DNA of 64,000 nt, taken from Macrobrachium rosenbergii. Lineage: Eukaryota; Arthropoda; Malacostraca; Decapoda; Palaemonidae. A program made the position numbers and the translations under genes. Positions within the stretch are counted from its first letter, which is position 1. The number at the start of each line of letters is the position of its first letter. Shown piece after piece: positions 9,708 to 22,203 of this stretch. The notes beneath the pieces were generated by a model that searched no databases, was not told the origin of the DNA, and worked only from the letters and a program-made list of their open reading frames with translations. The stretch is from NCBI RefSeq assembly GCF_040412425.1, contig NC_089788.1, forward strand, positions 71,017,720-71,081,719, written 5' to 3'.

Positions 9708-10110
9708 CAGAGGATAAACCCCAGTTCATATGGAACAAGCCTGCATGAGCCATTGACTTAGGTATACCTTAGTTTAACCAGACCACTGAGCTGATTAACA
9801 GCTCTCCTAGAGAGGGCTGGCCCGAAGGATTAGATTTATTTTACGTGGCTAAGAACCAGTTGGTTTCCTAGCAACGATACCAACCCGTCCAATGAGGAAC
9901 TGCCATTGACTTAAAATTCAAACTTCCAAAGAATATTGTGTTCATTTGAATGAAGTTACAGAAGATAACAGGAAATACAGAAAGAATAGATCAGTTACTA
10001 GAAAAGATAAAAAGATGAATTAATGAATTAGTGAATAAATAGATATTAATATAAATAAATTCTTAAAATACAAGAAGCATTGTTTTAGGGTAGTAACGCA
10101 TTGCATCTTC
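9707..10110 (+). repeat. Dispersed repeat family C, interrupted by a SINE
   Basis: Starts at the end of an (ATT)n tract with CAGAGGATAAACCCCAGTTC, continues after the SINE (9761-9901) with AAATTCAAACTTCCAAAG. Other copies: 21725-21800 and 32200-32330 (minus), 30156-30410 (plus), 43605-43740 (plus), 47360-47480 and 51480-51620 (minus). Every clear copy begins next to ATT/AAT microsatellite sequence except the 51.5 kb one, where it is eroded. The right limit is approximate. Confidence 0.75.
9761..9901 (-). mobile_element. tRNA-derived SINE, internally deleted, nested in family C
   Basis: Carries the SINE 3' module (GGTATACCTTAGTTTAACCA on the plus strand) and the far head end, but lacks the middle. 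It is bounded by a perfect 12-bp target duplication, GCCATTGACTTA, at 9749-9760 and 9902-9913. The duplicated bases are part of family C, so the SINE came second. Confidence 0.88.
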
Positions 10111-10563
<453 letters not shown>

Positions 10564-10568
10564 TGAGT

Positions 10569-10677
10569 CACGAAAATATGGAACGTAATGAATATATAAA
10601 CAAAGACAAAATCCACGAAGGAAAGAGAAACACTGGAGTGCTGCAAGGCTTTTCGACTTATAGTCCTTTACTTAGCA
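10569..10677 (+). repeat. Family E half-palindrome
   Basis: Same sequence as the left half of the palindrome at 24250-24415: CACGAAAATATGGAACGT, ACAAAATCCACGAAGG and CTTATAGTCCTTTACTTAGCA. Here the inverted half is missing and AT-rich sequence follows. Confidence 0.75.
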
Positions 10678-11125
10678 TATATAAATTATATATATGTGTG
10701 TGTATATATATGTATTTATATGTATATATATATGTATATACTGTATATGTAAATATATATTGTGTCTCTTTGTGTAGGTATATATGTATGCATGTAGAAT
10801 CTGCCGATCACTTTCACCAGATATATACATAATTTTAATAACCAAAGGAATGGTCGGATTGTAACATGGAATGTTCTGTATTTATTTCCTGCCTGGATTT
10901 AAGGCTTGTATGAAAAACCAGGACCTGTGGGCCCTGTGAAAAACGTAATAAGAATAAAATATGCGGAAAGCTCAAATTTAAGAGGTCTCTTATGTTTCCG
11001 TTTAACATTCGGGTTTTATTCAAGATTATTACTGTTTATACCTCATTGGAGTTAAAGTGTTAAAAAGAGCTTTTGCAAAATGGCATTCATGGAAGGTAGC
11101 AGTTTTAAAAGACAGATTTGTGATC

Positions 11126-11412
11126 AGAAAATGTTATATGTAATAAGTGGTAATAACAGAAAATGTTAAATGTAATAAGTGGTATTAACAGAAAATGTTA
11201 AATGTAATAAGTGGTAATAACAGAAAATGTTAAATGTAATAAGTGGTATTAACAGAAAATGTTAATATAATAAGTGGTAATAACAGAAAATGTTAAATGT
11301 AATAAGTAGCATTAACAGAAAATGTTAAATGTAATAATTGGTATTAAAAGAAAATGTTAAATGTAATAAGTGGCATTAACAGAAAATGTTAAATGCAATA
11401 AGTGGTGTTAAC
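11126..11412. repeat. 32-bp minisatellite
   Basis: About nine tandem units of GAAAATGTTAAATGTAATAA followed by GTGGTATTAACA. The first units read TATATG and alternate AATAACA / ATTAACA endings, suggesting a two-unit (64 bp) duplication step. Confidence 0.93.
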
Positions 11413-11581
11413 TTCTTCAACTGTGTAGTTTTTAAAGTTGGCAGGTTGTAAATATTTCTTATTAACATTAATCGACGAAAGATTGAAGAGAATACAGTTT
11501 TCAAAAGAAACCGATAACATAGTACGCGATTGTACACTTTGAAGCAAGGTCTAAAGTACAGTGCGTGTGGCTTGTAAAAAT

Positions 11582-13223
11582 AACTTTGAAACAAAATTCA
11601 AGGTGCAGATAATACTTTTCAATAGATTTTACATCCCTTTGAAATAAAATTCAAGATGCAGATAATACTTTTCAATAGATTTTACGTCCCTTTGAAACAA
11701 AATTCAGGATGCGGATAATACTTTTCAACAGATTTTACGTCCCTTTGAAACAAAATTCAAGATGCGGATAATACTTTTCAACAGATTTACGTCCCTTTGA
11801 AACAAAATTCAAGATGCGGATAATATATTTCAATAGATTTTACATCTCTTTGAAATAAAATTCAAGATGCAGATAATACTTTTCAATAGATTTTACGTCC
11901 CTTTGAAACAAAATTCAGGATGCGGATAATACTTTTCAACAGATTTTACGTCCCTTTGAAACAAAATTCAAGATGCGGATAATACTTTTCAACAGATTTA
12001 CGTCCCTTTGAAACAAAATTCAGGATGCGGATAATACTTTTCAACAGATTTTACGTCCCTTTGAAACAAAATTCAGGATGCGGATAATACTTTTCAACAG
12101 ATTTACGTCCCTTTGAAACAAAATTCAAGATGCGGATAATACTTTTCAACAGATTTTACGTCCCTTTGAAACAAAATTCAGGATGCGGATAATACTTTTC
12201 AACAGATTTTACGTCCCTTTGAAACAAAATTCAAGATGCGGATAATACTTTTCAACAGATTTACGTCCCTTTGAAACAAAATTCAAGATGCGGATAATAT
12301 ATTTCAATAGATTTTACATCTCTTTGAAATAAAATTCAAGATGCAGATAATACTTTTCAATAGATTTTACGTCCTTTGAAACAAAATTCAGGATGCGGAT
12401 AATACTTTTCAACAGATTTTACGTCCCTTTGAAACAAAATTCAAGATGCGGATAATACTTTTCAACAGATTTACGTCCCTTTGAAACAAAATTCAAGATG
12501 CGGATAATATATTTCAATAGATTTTACATCTCTTTGAAATAAAATTCAAGATGCAGATAATACTTTTCAATAGATTTTACGTCCTTTGAAACAAAATTCA
12601 GGATGCGGATAATACTTTTCAACAGATTTTACGTCCCTTTGAAACAAAATTCAAGATGCGGATAATACTTTTCAACAGATTTACGTCCCTTTGAAACAAA
12701 ATTCAGGATGCGGATAATACTTTTCAACAGATTTTACGTCCCTTTGAAACAAAATTCAAGATGCGGATAATATATTTCAATAGATTTTACATCTCTTTGA
12801 AATAAAATTCAAGATGTGGATAATACTTTTCAACAGATTATACATCCCTTTGAAATAAAATTCAAGATGCAGGTAATACTTTTCAATAGATTTTACATCC
12901 CTTTGAAATAAAATTCAAGATGCAGATAATACTTTCCAACAGATTTTACATCCGTTTGAAATAAAATTCGGGATGTAGATAATACTTTTCAATAGATTTT
13001 ACATCCCTTTGAAACAAAATTTAAGATGCGGATAATACTTTTCAACAGATTTTACATCCCTTTGAAATAAAATTCAGGATGCAGATAATACTTTTCAATA
13101 GATTTTACGTCCCTTTGAAATAAAATTCAAGATGCAGATAATACTTTTCAATAGATTTTACGTCCCTTTGATATAAAATTCAAGATGCAGATAACACATA
13201 ATACATTTCAATAGATTTTACCT
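11582..13223. repeat. 53-bp satellite-like array, ~31 units with higher-order pattern
   Basis: Unit: TTTGAAACAAAATTCAAGAT, GCGGATAATACTTTTCAACA, GATTTTACGTCCC (53 bp), with a 52-bp variant lacking one T in the T run. Units fall in types (aagatgcggat / aggatgcggat / aagatgcagat). A distinctive junction, a TATATTTCAATAG unit followed by a CATCTCTTTGAAAT unit, recurs near 11824, 12296, 12506 and 12768, i.e. at multiples of the unit, showing multi-unit duplications. The last eight units at the right are more diverged. Confidence 0.96.
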
Positions 13224-13995
13224 CCAAGCAAGCAACACGTTTCCCACAAACAGCGGCCATTCCCTCCGCCCAGGAGAAGCCTTCATAGCAGTTTCATAAA
13301 CCACGGCAAGAGGTCGATCGATTGTCCAGCAAATCTGATGAGGTCATCCAGGTGAAATTGGGTCAGGGATTTTGGATTACGGTGAAGAAGACCTCCTTCT
13401 TTTACCGTGTTTACCGCCACGTTAGCACCGGGCCGGTCCTAATATTCGGAAGTGCGGAAGTTTTCATATAGTTCAGGGCCATAATGGTAAAATGTACATT
13501 TACGTCTTCGAGAGGTGGGGATCCCCTCCCCACCACCCCCATTGCCCACTTCTCCCCGAAACAAACGATAAAAAGAAAAAAAAATCCTTTGGGACCTGGA
13601 AAGTTGTGAAGTCCTTCTCGCCCGCAAGCGAGTCGACTTTAAACTCGATTTATGGCAGAATTTTCCCCCTTATCGCCCCGAGAGGGTTCTTCCCCTCCCT
13701 TCCTCTCTCCCTCTCTCTCTCTCTCCCTACTCCCTCCTTCCACTGGCCTCCCTGCGTATTTTCCCCTCCACCCCCTCCTCCGTTTTCTATTGTAATCTCA
13801 GTTTACTGCTTGTTTACAGATTAATCTGACTCAAAGGAGTGGGAGTTGTGCTTAGGCAGGGAAAGAACGATTTACAGGCGATGGGGTAAAGGGTGAGGAA
13901 TTTGGAATAAGAGCCGGGGCAAAGTTGGAATTATAGCCCGGCCAAACCCTCCCTCCCCCCCATTCCAGTTTCTCCGCCACTCCCCACACCCCTTG
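13224..13995. other. Non-repetitive, C-rich region; no gene recognised
   Basis: Contains G/C-rich, pyrimidine-biased stretches (CCCCTCCCCACCACCCCC near 13520, CT-rich 13690-13790). Short frames of 62 and 110 codons on opposite strands are low-complexity and match nothing. Confidence 0.4.
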
Positions 13996-14053
13996 CCTCC
14001 TCCTCCTCCTCCTCCTCCTCCTCCTCCTCCTCCTCCTCCTCCTCCTCCTCCTA
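13996..14053. repeat. (CCT)n microsatellite
   Basis: About 18 CCT units. Confidence 0.97.
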
Positions 14054-14677
14054 CCGGCCGGTCCTTAAGTCTATAAAGATGATGGTATCGGGAAATTCCT
14101 CTCTAATTAAGAAACTGTAAGCTCTGCTCAGGAGATTGAAGTTAAGGAGGAATTTTTCACCTTTAAACCTAAAGAAATTAGTGGAGTCTATTGGAGAAAG
14201 AATTCGAGAGTTTTGCGCTCCCCCGGGGGAGTAGACAGTCGAAGGGGTGTTTTGGGGGGAGGGGAGGGGGGAGATGGGAGTTATGATCCTGTAAACCAGA
14301 AGGCCTCGGGTTGGCAGTTATTAAGATTGAGCGCGAATTGTGCGCGCGCGCGCGTGCCTGGCATGAACGCGGGATTAGCCAGCCACTGGACTATAATGAT
14401 AATAGGTCTCTTGAAAAGGGTTGAACTGCTCTCGCTCACGCTGTAAAAAAGGTGATTAGCGAGCGTGAAGGTGATGATGACGTCGCTCACTAATATGAAG
14501 ACGGGGAGTAGAATTAAGTTATTTTATTTTTGAGTTTTATGCTCCAAAGTTATGCCTTGCAAACAGAAGCCAAGCGAAGACTTGAAGCTCTGAAAACTGA
14601 CGAGTGAGTGAGTGGTCTCACCTTTCAGGTAAGACGAGTCAAGTAACTGACTGATTGCAGGTAAAACCAAGGCCGTG
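14054..14677. other. Unassigned sequence with short (GC)n
   Basis: A (GC)7-like tract at about 14341-14354 is the only feature seen. A 77-codon plus frame and a 69-codon minus frame overlap and match nothing. Confidence 0.35.
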
Positions 14678-15090
14678 GAAGATTTGCTTAAAATTGATAA
14701 TCTTTTATGTTCGCTGTTTAACCGTTCATTTCCCCTCTGATGGCTTCGAAATAGCGTCATTGTTTTGAAGTTTTATTTTGAAAATTTCGGTAGGTTTTTC
14801 AAGAAAGACCATCGAAGATTTACTTAAAATAGGTGCTGTTATGTTCGCTGTTCAATCGTTCGCTATTTAATCTCTGGTGCTTTCGTATTAGCACAATTGT
14901 TTTGAATTCTTTTTTTGAAAATTTCGGTAATTTTTTCATCCATTTTCCATCTAAGCTTTCGATTGCAGATGAAATCAGTGCCAACGAACATTTATTCAAA
15001 AAAGGTAGCACACTGTTATGTTCGCTATTTAATCGTTCGCTATATCTTTTATGGTGGCTTCGTAATACGTGCCTTTGTTCAGAGGTCGTC
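14678..15090. repeat. Diverged tandem repeat, about three copies
   Basis: Copies share GATTTGCTTAAAAT, TTATGTTCGCTGTTTAACCG, and TTTTGAAAATTTCGGTA. Copy starts near 14678, 14816 and 15010 (partial). Overlapping frames on both strands with 'LNSEHNS' peptides come from this repeat. Confidence 0.7.
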
Positions 15091-15329
15091 TTGTTTTGAT
15101 GATTCGCCAACCTCTTCTTCCCCCTTTCATCTAAACTCCAGAACCTTCTTCCTGCTTCTGTTTTCCCCGATTCCCAAAACCTTCCTCTTCCTCTCCTACC
15201 CTTCTTCTTCTCGCGTATCCTTCTTACCGCTGTCCCCTTTTTTCCCAAAGGTGTGATACCAGCGAGGCCATTCCGGCTGCCTCTTTCCGACGGTCTTCAC
15301 GTGGAAAATATGCATTTAAACACGTATAT

Positions 15330-15598
15330 TATGTAAAACGTACATGCCTTTGGTGTATTAAGATACATTAAAGGCCGCTATTTTGACCCAGAGGAAGTCT
15401 GTATGAAAACAGGATATTTATCACAGATATATTTGCTTAGAAGGCATCTTCTGAATTGCATTTAAAACAGTACATGCCTATTCTGCATTGAGATGCATCA
15501 AAAAAGGTTATTTTAACCCTGTGAAGTCAGTAAGAGAAGATATATATCACCGATATATTTGCTTAGGAGGCATCGTTATTCTGAAATGGAATAGAATA
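15330..15598. repeat. Two-copy ~130-bp tandem duplication
   Basis: Both copies contain GTACATGCCT, then AGATACAT/AGATGCAT, TTTGACCC/TTTAACCC and ATATATTTGCTTAG followed by AGGCATC. Divergence of about 20-25 percent by eye. Confidence 0.75.
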
Positions 15599-15615
15599 TA
15601 AAACATTTTTTTTTT

Positions 15616-15855
15616 TTAGGCCAAAGGCCAGCTCTGGGACCTGTAAGGTCATTTAGCGCTGAAAGGGAAATTGAGAGGAAAACCTCGCAGTTGCACTATG
15701 AAACAGTTGTAAGGGGATGATGGAAGAAAGAGAATATGAACAGAAGTGCAGTAAAGGGAATCAAAAGGGTTGCAGCTAGGGGTCGAAGGGACGCCTTAAG
15801 GAAAGCCTACAGTGCACCGCTTGAGGCGCACAGACGGCACTAACCCCATACGGGG
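15616..15855 (+). mobile_element. SINE-B copy 1 (internally shortened)
   Basis: Runs from TTAGGCCAAAGGCCAG to CCCCATACGGGG and lacks about 60 bp in the middle relative to other copies. Preceded by a T12 run. Key shared pieces: ACCTCGCAGTTGCACTATGA, GGGTTGCAGCTAGGGG. Confidence 0.88.
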
Positions 15856-16043
15856 ATCTGAATCTGAATTAAAGAGAAGAGCGCAAAATGTAGGATATTT
15901 ATGAAGCCATGTTTCTCTGTCATACTTATAAGAATTATTGGTCTAATACTTAGAAGGTTTGCCGCAATAGATAAGGTGTAATCCATTAGGGGGAGGAGAA
16001 TTTTTAAAGAAAATTTAAAGTTGTTACTTTTCTTAGAGTTGAG

Positions 16044-16339
16044 ATCTTCCCGTAGGGTGGTAGCGCCGTCAGTGCACCTCATGCGGTGAACTGTAGGCAT
16101 TACTTAAGGTTCGTTGCGGCGTTCCCTTTACTGCACCTCCGTTCATATTGTCTTTCTTTCCATCTTACTTTCCACCCTCCCCCAACAATTGATTCACAGT
16201 GCAACTGCGAGGTTTTCCTCCTGTTACACCTTTCAAACTTTTTTGCTCTCAATTTACCTTTTCAGCGCTGAATGACCTCGTAGGTAACACCTCCTAGCCT
16301 TTGGCCTAAATTCTATATTCTATTTTATTCTGTTCTATT
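16044..16339 (-). mobile_element. SINE-B copy 2
   Basis: Complete by comparison with other copies (CCCGTAGGG end to GGCCTAAATTCTATATTC end on the plus strand). Imperfect 12-bp target duplication: CTTAGAGTTGAG (16032-16043) and CTAAGAATTGAG (16340-16351), 10 of 12 identical. Confidence 0.88.
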
Positions 16340-16622
16340 CTAAGAATTGAGGCGAATGCAAAACTCGATCGGATTTGTTTCGCCCTGTTACAATTTCGTT
16401 TATCCGCGAGAAATACTTTAGTCGTGTGTTTTCCTTCTTATCTTGTTTTGTGTGTAACTGATACAGTAAGCTGATTTCGCTGTGATGGGCCGGTGTTCCC
16501 TGGTTTGCAAAAAATGGGGCAATGGAGGATTTGTATGTTATCTATTTTTGCTAAACTGTGGAAGTATTGATATGCCTTTGGTGAAGTAGTGAAGTGATTT
16601 CTTTGTGATAGTGGATACGTCA

Positions 16623-16951
<329 letters not shown>

Positions 16952-16982
16952 TAATCAGTATTATTATGCCCATGAGTCTACA

Positions 16983-17279
16983 CCCCGTAGGGGGGCAGTG
17001 CCATCAGTGCACCTCGTGCGGTGCACTGTAGGCATTACTTAAAGTTCTTTGCAGCCTGCCTTCGGCCCCTAGTTGCAACCCCTTTCGTTCCTTTTACTGT
17101 ACCTCCGTTCATATTCTTTCTCCCATCTTACTTTCCACCCTCTCCTAACAATTGATTCATAGTGCAACTGCGAGGTTTTCCTCCTGTTACACATTTCATA
17201 CCTTTTACTGTCAATTTCCGTTTCAACGCTGAATGACCTCATAGGCCCCAGTGCTTGGTCTTTGGCCTAAATTCTATAT
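16983..17279 (-). mobile_element. SINE-B copy 3
   Basis: Full-length type copy: CCCCGTAGGGGGGCAGTG at one end, TTTGGCCTAAATTCTATATT at the other, with the terminal hairpin GCTGAATGACCTCATAGG. No clear target duplication seen. Confidence 0.9.
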
Positions 17280-17608
17280 TTAGTTCAGAACAAGTCTACA
17301 ACGTAAATCAGTATGGTCTCGTCCCGTGATATAATACTTCGGAGTTAAATTTTAGGAAACACCATATTTATGATTGACATGGATTATTATCATAAATATA
17401 TATTAGTAACATTCACATCTCACGGAATTGATGTGACACCCGTGTAGTTTAAAATATGAATTGACCATTCTTACAGGCGGGGCATCGATGACGAAAGCGT
17501 TGTAGCTCTAAATAACTAAAATGATGATCACAGATTCAGTGAAGCTCCAAATCAACTGAAAAATGTTGCCAACATAGAAGGGAAGATCTATAGAACTAAA
17601 TAAATAAG
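17280..17608. other. Unassigned sequence
   Basis: Nothing recognised. Confidence 0.35.
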
Positions 17609-17886
17609 TTAAGTATACCTTAGTTTAACCAGACCACTGAGCTGAATAAACAGCTCTCCTAGGGCTGGCCCGAAGGATTAGATTCATTTTACGTGGCTAA
17701 GAACCAATTGGTTACCTAGCAACGGGACCTACAGCTTATTGTGGAATCCGAACTGCATTGTAACGAGACATGAATTTCTATCACCAGAAATAAATTCCTC
17801 TAATTCTTCATTGGCCGGCCGGAGAATCGAACGCGGGCCCAGCAGGGTGCTAGTCGAGAACGATACCAACCCGTCCAATGAGGAAC
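17609..17886 (-). mobile_element. tRNA-derived SINE, copy 2
   Basis: Full-length type. On the minus strand the tRNA-like head includes a good B box (GTTCGATTC at about 17825-17833). Flanks AACTAAATAAATAA and AACTATATAAAATAA may be a diverged target duplication. The 3' end on the plus strand reads GTTAAGTATACCTTAG. Confidence 0.88.
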
Positions 17887-17949
17887 TATATAAAATAACT
17901 GATTATATAAAAAGAAAGTTTACCCACATAGAAGGCAAAATCAGTAGTA

Positions 17950-18350
17950 AACAAGTAAAAAATGCGCCGAAGTTTATCCGGCGCAATCGAGTTTTCTGTA
18001 CAGCCGCTACAGCGTATAATCAAGGCCAACGAAACTGGACCTATCTTTCGGTGTTCTCGGTATAATGCTGTATGAATCGCGGCCCGTGAAGCTTTAACTA
18101 TGGCCCGGTGGTGGCCTGTCCTATATCGTTGCCAGAAGCACGATTATGGCTAACTTTAACCTTAAATAAAATAAAAACTACTAAGGTTAGAGGGCTGCAA
18201 TTTGGTATGCTTGATGATTGGAGGGTGGATGATCAACATACCAATTTTCAGCCCTCTAGCCTCAGTAGTTTTTAAGATCTGAGGACGGACAGGAAAAGTG
18301 CAGACGGAACAAAACCGGCACAATAGTTTTCTTTGACAGAAAACTAAAAC
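17950..18350 (-). mobile_element. Family D hairpin-chain element, copy 1
   Basis: About 400 bp. Ends are ACAAGTAAAAAATGCGCC (left) and AGTTTTCTTTGACAGAAAAC (right, plus strand). Internal inverted repeat of about 40 bp arms at 18175-18216 and 18229-18271. Other copies: 26367-26770, 41735-42052, 46601-46972. No coding frame conserved among copies. Confidence 0.85.
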
Positions 18351-18840
18351 AGTTAAAAAAAAGAAATAATGCAACACGATAGTAATAGATGTACAAATAA
18401 ACATCAGAACGGATCAATGAACATGGCCACTGTTAAGACGCATACAGCATTTTAACCGCACATCCATAATCTGCAATGCTGTAATGTTCCCTTTTTTCCC
18501 TGGAAGAAACAATAACACAAAGCCCCCCACCAGGAACTACGTTGAAAATACTGCAAACAACGGCAGCCGACGCTTGAATCTGAAGCCCCCACTGACAGGC
18601 AGGCAGGCAGGCAGGAGCCCCTGACCGGGCACCGGCAGCTCTGTAGCTCTCTTATGCCTGTCCACTCGTAAAGGAAGGCCCTCAAGTTTGGGAACTCGGC
18701 GTATCGTGATGACACTCGCTGGAGTAAGCTGGCAAGGGACGGACAAGCAGGGAACGTCTGGCAGAGTCGATCTCTTGCTTTCCCGGAATAGGAAAAGATA
18801 CAAGGCTTTTGTTTATTTGAAGATACTCCGCAGATCAGGT
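18351..18840. other. Unassigned sequence
   Basis: A (GGCA)n-like short tract (18597-18613) is present. Two overlapping minus frames of 87-88 codons match nothing I know. Confidence 0.35.
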
Positions 18841-18844
18841 TTGG

Positions 18845-19465
18845 AATACGGTTGTATTCATAAGTGCAGATTGGAATGATACGATTTTTATAACTGCAGC
18901 AGATTGGAATACAATGAAATGTATAACTGCAGACTGGAGTTTTATAAACATTGTTTTTTATAACTGCGGATTGGACTACAGTGAATTTTATGACTGCTGG
19001 TTAAGACACAATGAATTTTATAACTGCAGACTGGAGTTCTGTAACTGCAGATTGGAATACAATATTTTTTTTATAACTGCGGATTGGAATACAATGGTTT
19101 TTACAACTGCAGATCGGAACACAATGATTTTTATAACTGTAGATTGGAATGCAATGATTTTTATAACTGTAGATGGGAACACAATGAGTTTTATAACTGC
19201 CGATTGGAACACAATGATATTTATAACTGCAGATTGGAACACAACGATTTTTATAACTGCTGATTGGAACACAATGATTTTTATAACTGCAGATTGGAAT
19301 ACAATGATTTTTATAACTGCAGATTGAAATAGTGATTTTTATAACTGCAGATTGGAATACAATGAGTTTTATAACTGCAAAGTGGAATACAATGATTTTT
19401 ATAACTGTAGATTGGAACACAATGAGTTTTATAACCGCAGATTGGAACACTGAGTTTTATATAAC
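18845..19465. repeat. 30-bp minisatellite, ~20 units
   Basis: Unit: GATTGGAATACAATGATTTT followed by TATAACTGCA. The period is ten codons, so frames of 68-149 codons with a repeated DWNTMIFITA peptide run through it on both strands; no evidence that they are genes. First units at the left are more diverged. Confidence 0.95.
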
Positions 19466-20082
19466 AAATAGAACCTCTAGTAGATTTAATTTCGTCTCTA
19501 AAAGACTTTTTAACATGGTTATTAAAAGAGTGAAATAGGATTAACCCTCTCCTTACAAAACCATTTCTCTTAAGAAATTACTTCGTTATGATGCAATACG
19601 CTCAATAAATAAGGTTTGAAAAGACCTGTTTATACCGGAAGAAGTGTTTCACGTACGCGAATATAATCCACTATCGAATGGCATCACAAACATGTAGAGA
19701 AATCAGTCAATGAAATCAAAAGACAAATTTCATTCTTTTAGGAACCATAACATCCCTAGCGTATATAATTTGATTATTCCGTGCAATTGCTTCATCACCA
19801 CATTATGAATGAGGATTCCTTCACACTTAAGCAAGCTACTTTACTCACTGAAGACATGCCTTGTCATTTTACGTCGCTATCGTCCTCTCACGAAGTCTGC
19901 TTTCCTAATCAGCGTAAATTTCCTCACCCGGTGATGTACCTCCTCTCGGGAGTCGTAACCGCTAATTAACAGTATCCTCGAATTGATATATTAAGATGAG
20001 GTTATTAGAACAGGTCATTTTATATTCCGTACAAGGTCGAAGAGGTACGGGATCTTAACCTACCTACGAGTATATACCACGT
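19466..20082. other. Unassigned AT-rich sequence
   Basis: Nothing recognised. Confidence 0.35.
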
Positions 20083-20300
20083 AAAGGGGAAGTGCCGTCA
20101 GTGGCGTCCCGTAGGCCCTTAGTTGGAACCCCTTTCATTCCTCTTACTGTACCGCTTAACAATTTTTTTCATAGTGCGACTGCGAGGTTTTCCTCCTGTT
20201 ACACCTTTCAAACCTCTTTACTCTCAAATTCCCTTTCAGCGGTGAATGACCTTATAGGTACCAGGGCTTGGCTTTGGGCCAGTTTTATGTGCCATTCCAT
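20083..20300 (-). mobile_element. SINE-B copy 4 (degraded)
   Basis: Recognisable by GTGCGACTGCGAGGTTTTCC and AGCGGTGAATGACCTTATAG, with several gaps at the GTGCAC end. Confidence 0.75.
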
Positions 20301-21075
20301 TCCTTAACCTACGTATAGTATATTGGATGGACACATCATAGGTATACATAATCCTTTCGAAAGTTTTACTTTAAAGAATTTTTGGACTTTGTCATATTCT
20401 ATAGCATATCTATAGCATATTGCTATGGACTATAACGGGATATAGGGCGAGGGATATCCAGTTTGTTAAGAAATTCATTCACTCAATTCATGCTATTGAT
20501 TTACTTATATAGAGAATGCATTCTTATTCTTAGCTATTAAATATAAGGTGACAAGTACATTACTTTTATCCAAAATACGAATGATACATTATTAACTCCC
20601 ATTCAAGATTTTCCTTCAGTAACAACGAATACCGAACAAGTACATACTTTCTTTAGAGTTATAAAAGAATGAATTGATTAAAATGATTCTGTAAGATTGA
20701 CAAAGAAGCGAATTATCTCACCCGGAATCGTAGTTTGCAAAATATGGAGAAAATAAGGACAGAATATCGAATATAGTTTAGCCAAATGATAAATTTGGTA
20801 TTCGACGTCAAAAAAGAGGCGAAAGCTGATTCCTAAGGTTATATTTTATATTATTTTATTTTATTTTATTTTATTTTTTAAAGAAAGCTGATCCCTGAAG
20901 TTTTATTTAATTTTACTTTACTTTATTTATTTTATGTCATTTTATATTTTTTAAAACGACCATCCTCAGCCAGTCCTGTTCAACATAACGTCACTGTAAA
21001 GGAAATGATAAACAAAAAACTTGAAAAACCCGGATACATATTCTTCGACAGATATTCGTTGCATGCAACCCTCTG

Positions 21076-21079
<4 letters not shown>
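20301..21079. other. Unassigned AT-rich sequence with (TTTTA)n
   Basis: A (TTTTA)6-like tract lies at 20845-20880. A second, looser TTTA-rich patch follows at 20905-20955. Both are preceded by AAGCTGATTCCTAA / AAGCTGATCCCTGA, a short duplication. Confidence 0.5.

Positions 21080-21125
<46 letters not shown>
21080..21125. repeat. (CT)n microsatellite
   Basis: About 23 CT units. Confidence 0.97.
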
Positions 21126-21127
<2 letters not shown>

Positions 21128-21406
21128 CGCAGTCATGTCAGTAAAGAAATATGTCCCTTTACGCCCAACTGGGAAGGCTTTGTGTGCAACTTGCTTGCTT
21201 AAAATTCAGGATGGTCTGAACGAATATTCTGGAATTTATGCATTATGCAATATTTTTGAAAATGACAAAGTGGCGGCCAAAGCACCTGTCCGTACTACCG
21301 AAATGGGGTTGTCTGTAACGGCGGCTGACCATTTCTTAGAAAGGGGGGGAGAGGGGGGAAGGGGGGAATCGGCTTTCGAACGCCATTCCGTTTTTATCTG
21401 GGAACT

Positions 21407-21407
<1 letters not shown>

Positions 21408-21492
<85 letters not shown>
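21408..21492. repeat. (AT)n microsatellite
   Basis: About 42 AT units; further, interrupted AT tracts at 21630-21715. Confidence 0.97.
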
Positions 21493-21497
<5 letters not shown>

Positions 21498-21681
21498 TCA
21501 TCTTCACTGCGGATTTAAGGCTCTGTTATGACGAGCATTTGCAAAAAGTGTGAAGAAATGGAGAAATCAAGAGGTCATTTAGGCTATTACGCATACACAA
21601 ATCCATATGTGTGTGTATATATATACACATAGACATATATATATATATGTATACTGTATATTTTTTCAATATATATATATA

Positions 21682-21715
<34 letters not shown>

Positions 21716-21724
21716 CAATATACT

Positions 21725-21798
21725 TCATATTCTTTGGAAGTTTCAATTTCAAGTCGATAGCTTCTGTGGGCTTGTTCCATATGAATAGGGTTCATCCT

Positions 21799-21858
<60 letters not shown>
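21725..21858 (-). repeat. Family C fragment with (AAT)n
   Basis: ATTCTTTGGAAGTTTCAATT and GGGCTTGTTCCATATGAATA, followed by ~19 AAT units (21801-21858), matching family C in the reverse orientation. Confidence 0.82.
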
Positions 21859-21860
<2 letters not shown>

Positions 21861-22187
21861 GTTATATATATATGATATAAATTTATGTATATATACGTAT
21901 GTGAGCATGTATCATTTTAATTCTTTGTATTCCCAAATAAATACAAGACGTTAAACTGCAACCCCCATCCCTCCAACCGATGAATGATTTTCACACCACA
22001 CAGGGAGCGAGAATACCACTATTTCCCAGAATTTTAAAGTTGGTGGGTAAGATTAGCCCTCTTGTAATGCCCTTGGTAATAGCTCTCTCATATATTACAA
22101 CATAAAGCTTAGGTATTTGTCTTGTGAAGTTGTTATGTCTGACCATTCAGATGATTGGGGGCATTTTTCATGAGAAGGGTACCAAGG
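21859..22187. other. Unassigned sequence
   Basis: Nothing recognised. Confidence 0.3.
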
Positions 22188-22203
22188 AGAGTTAGGGTGG
22201 AAT

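Noticed and set aside
11126..13223. Regular arrays as a CRISPR locus
   Set aside because: Units are directly adjacent with no unique spacers; the rest of the window is eukaryotic.
15840..16100. 86-codon minus frame beginning MPTVHRMRCTDG
   Set aside because: The same peptide start recurs at 37262, 43292, 47074 and 49530 because it is the SINE-B repeat end, not a gene.
18914..19450. 137- and 149-codon frames with a repeated DWNTMIFITA-type peptide
   Set aside because: The 30-bp minisatellite period equals ten codons, so frames stay open on both strands without selection.
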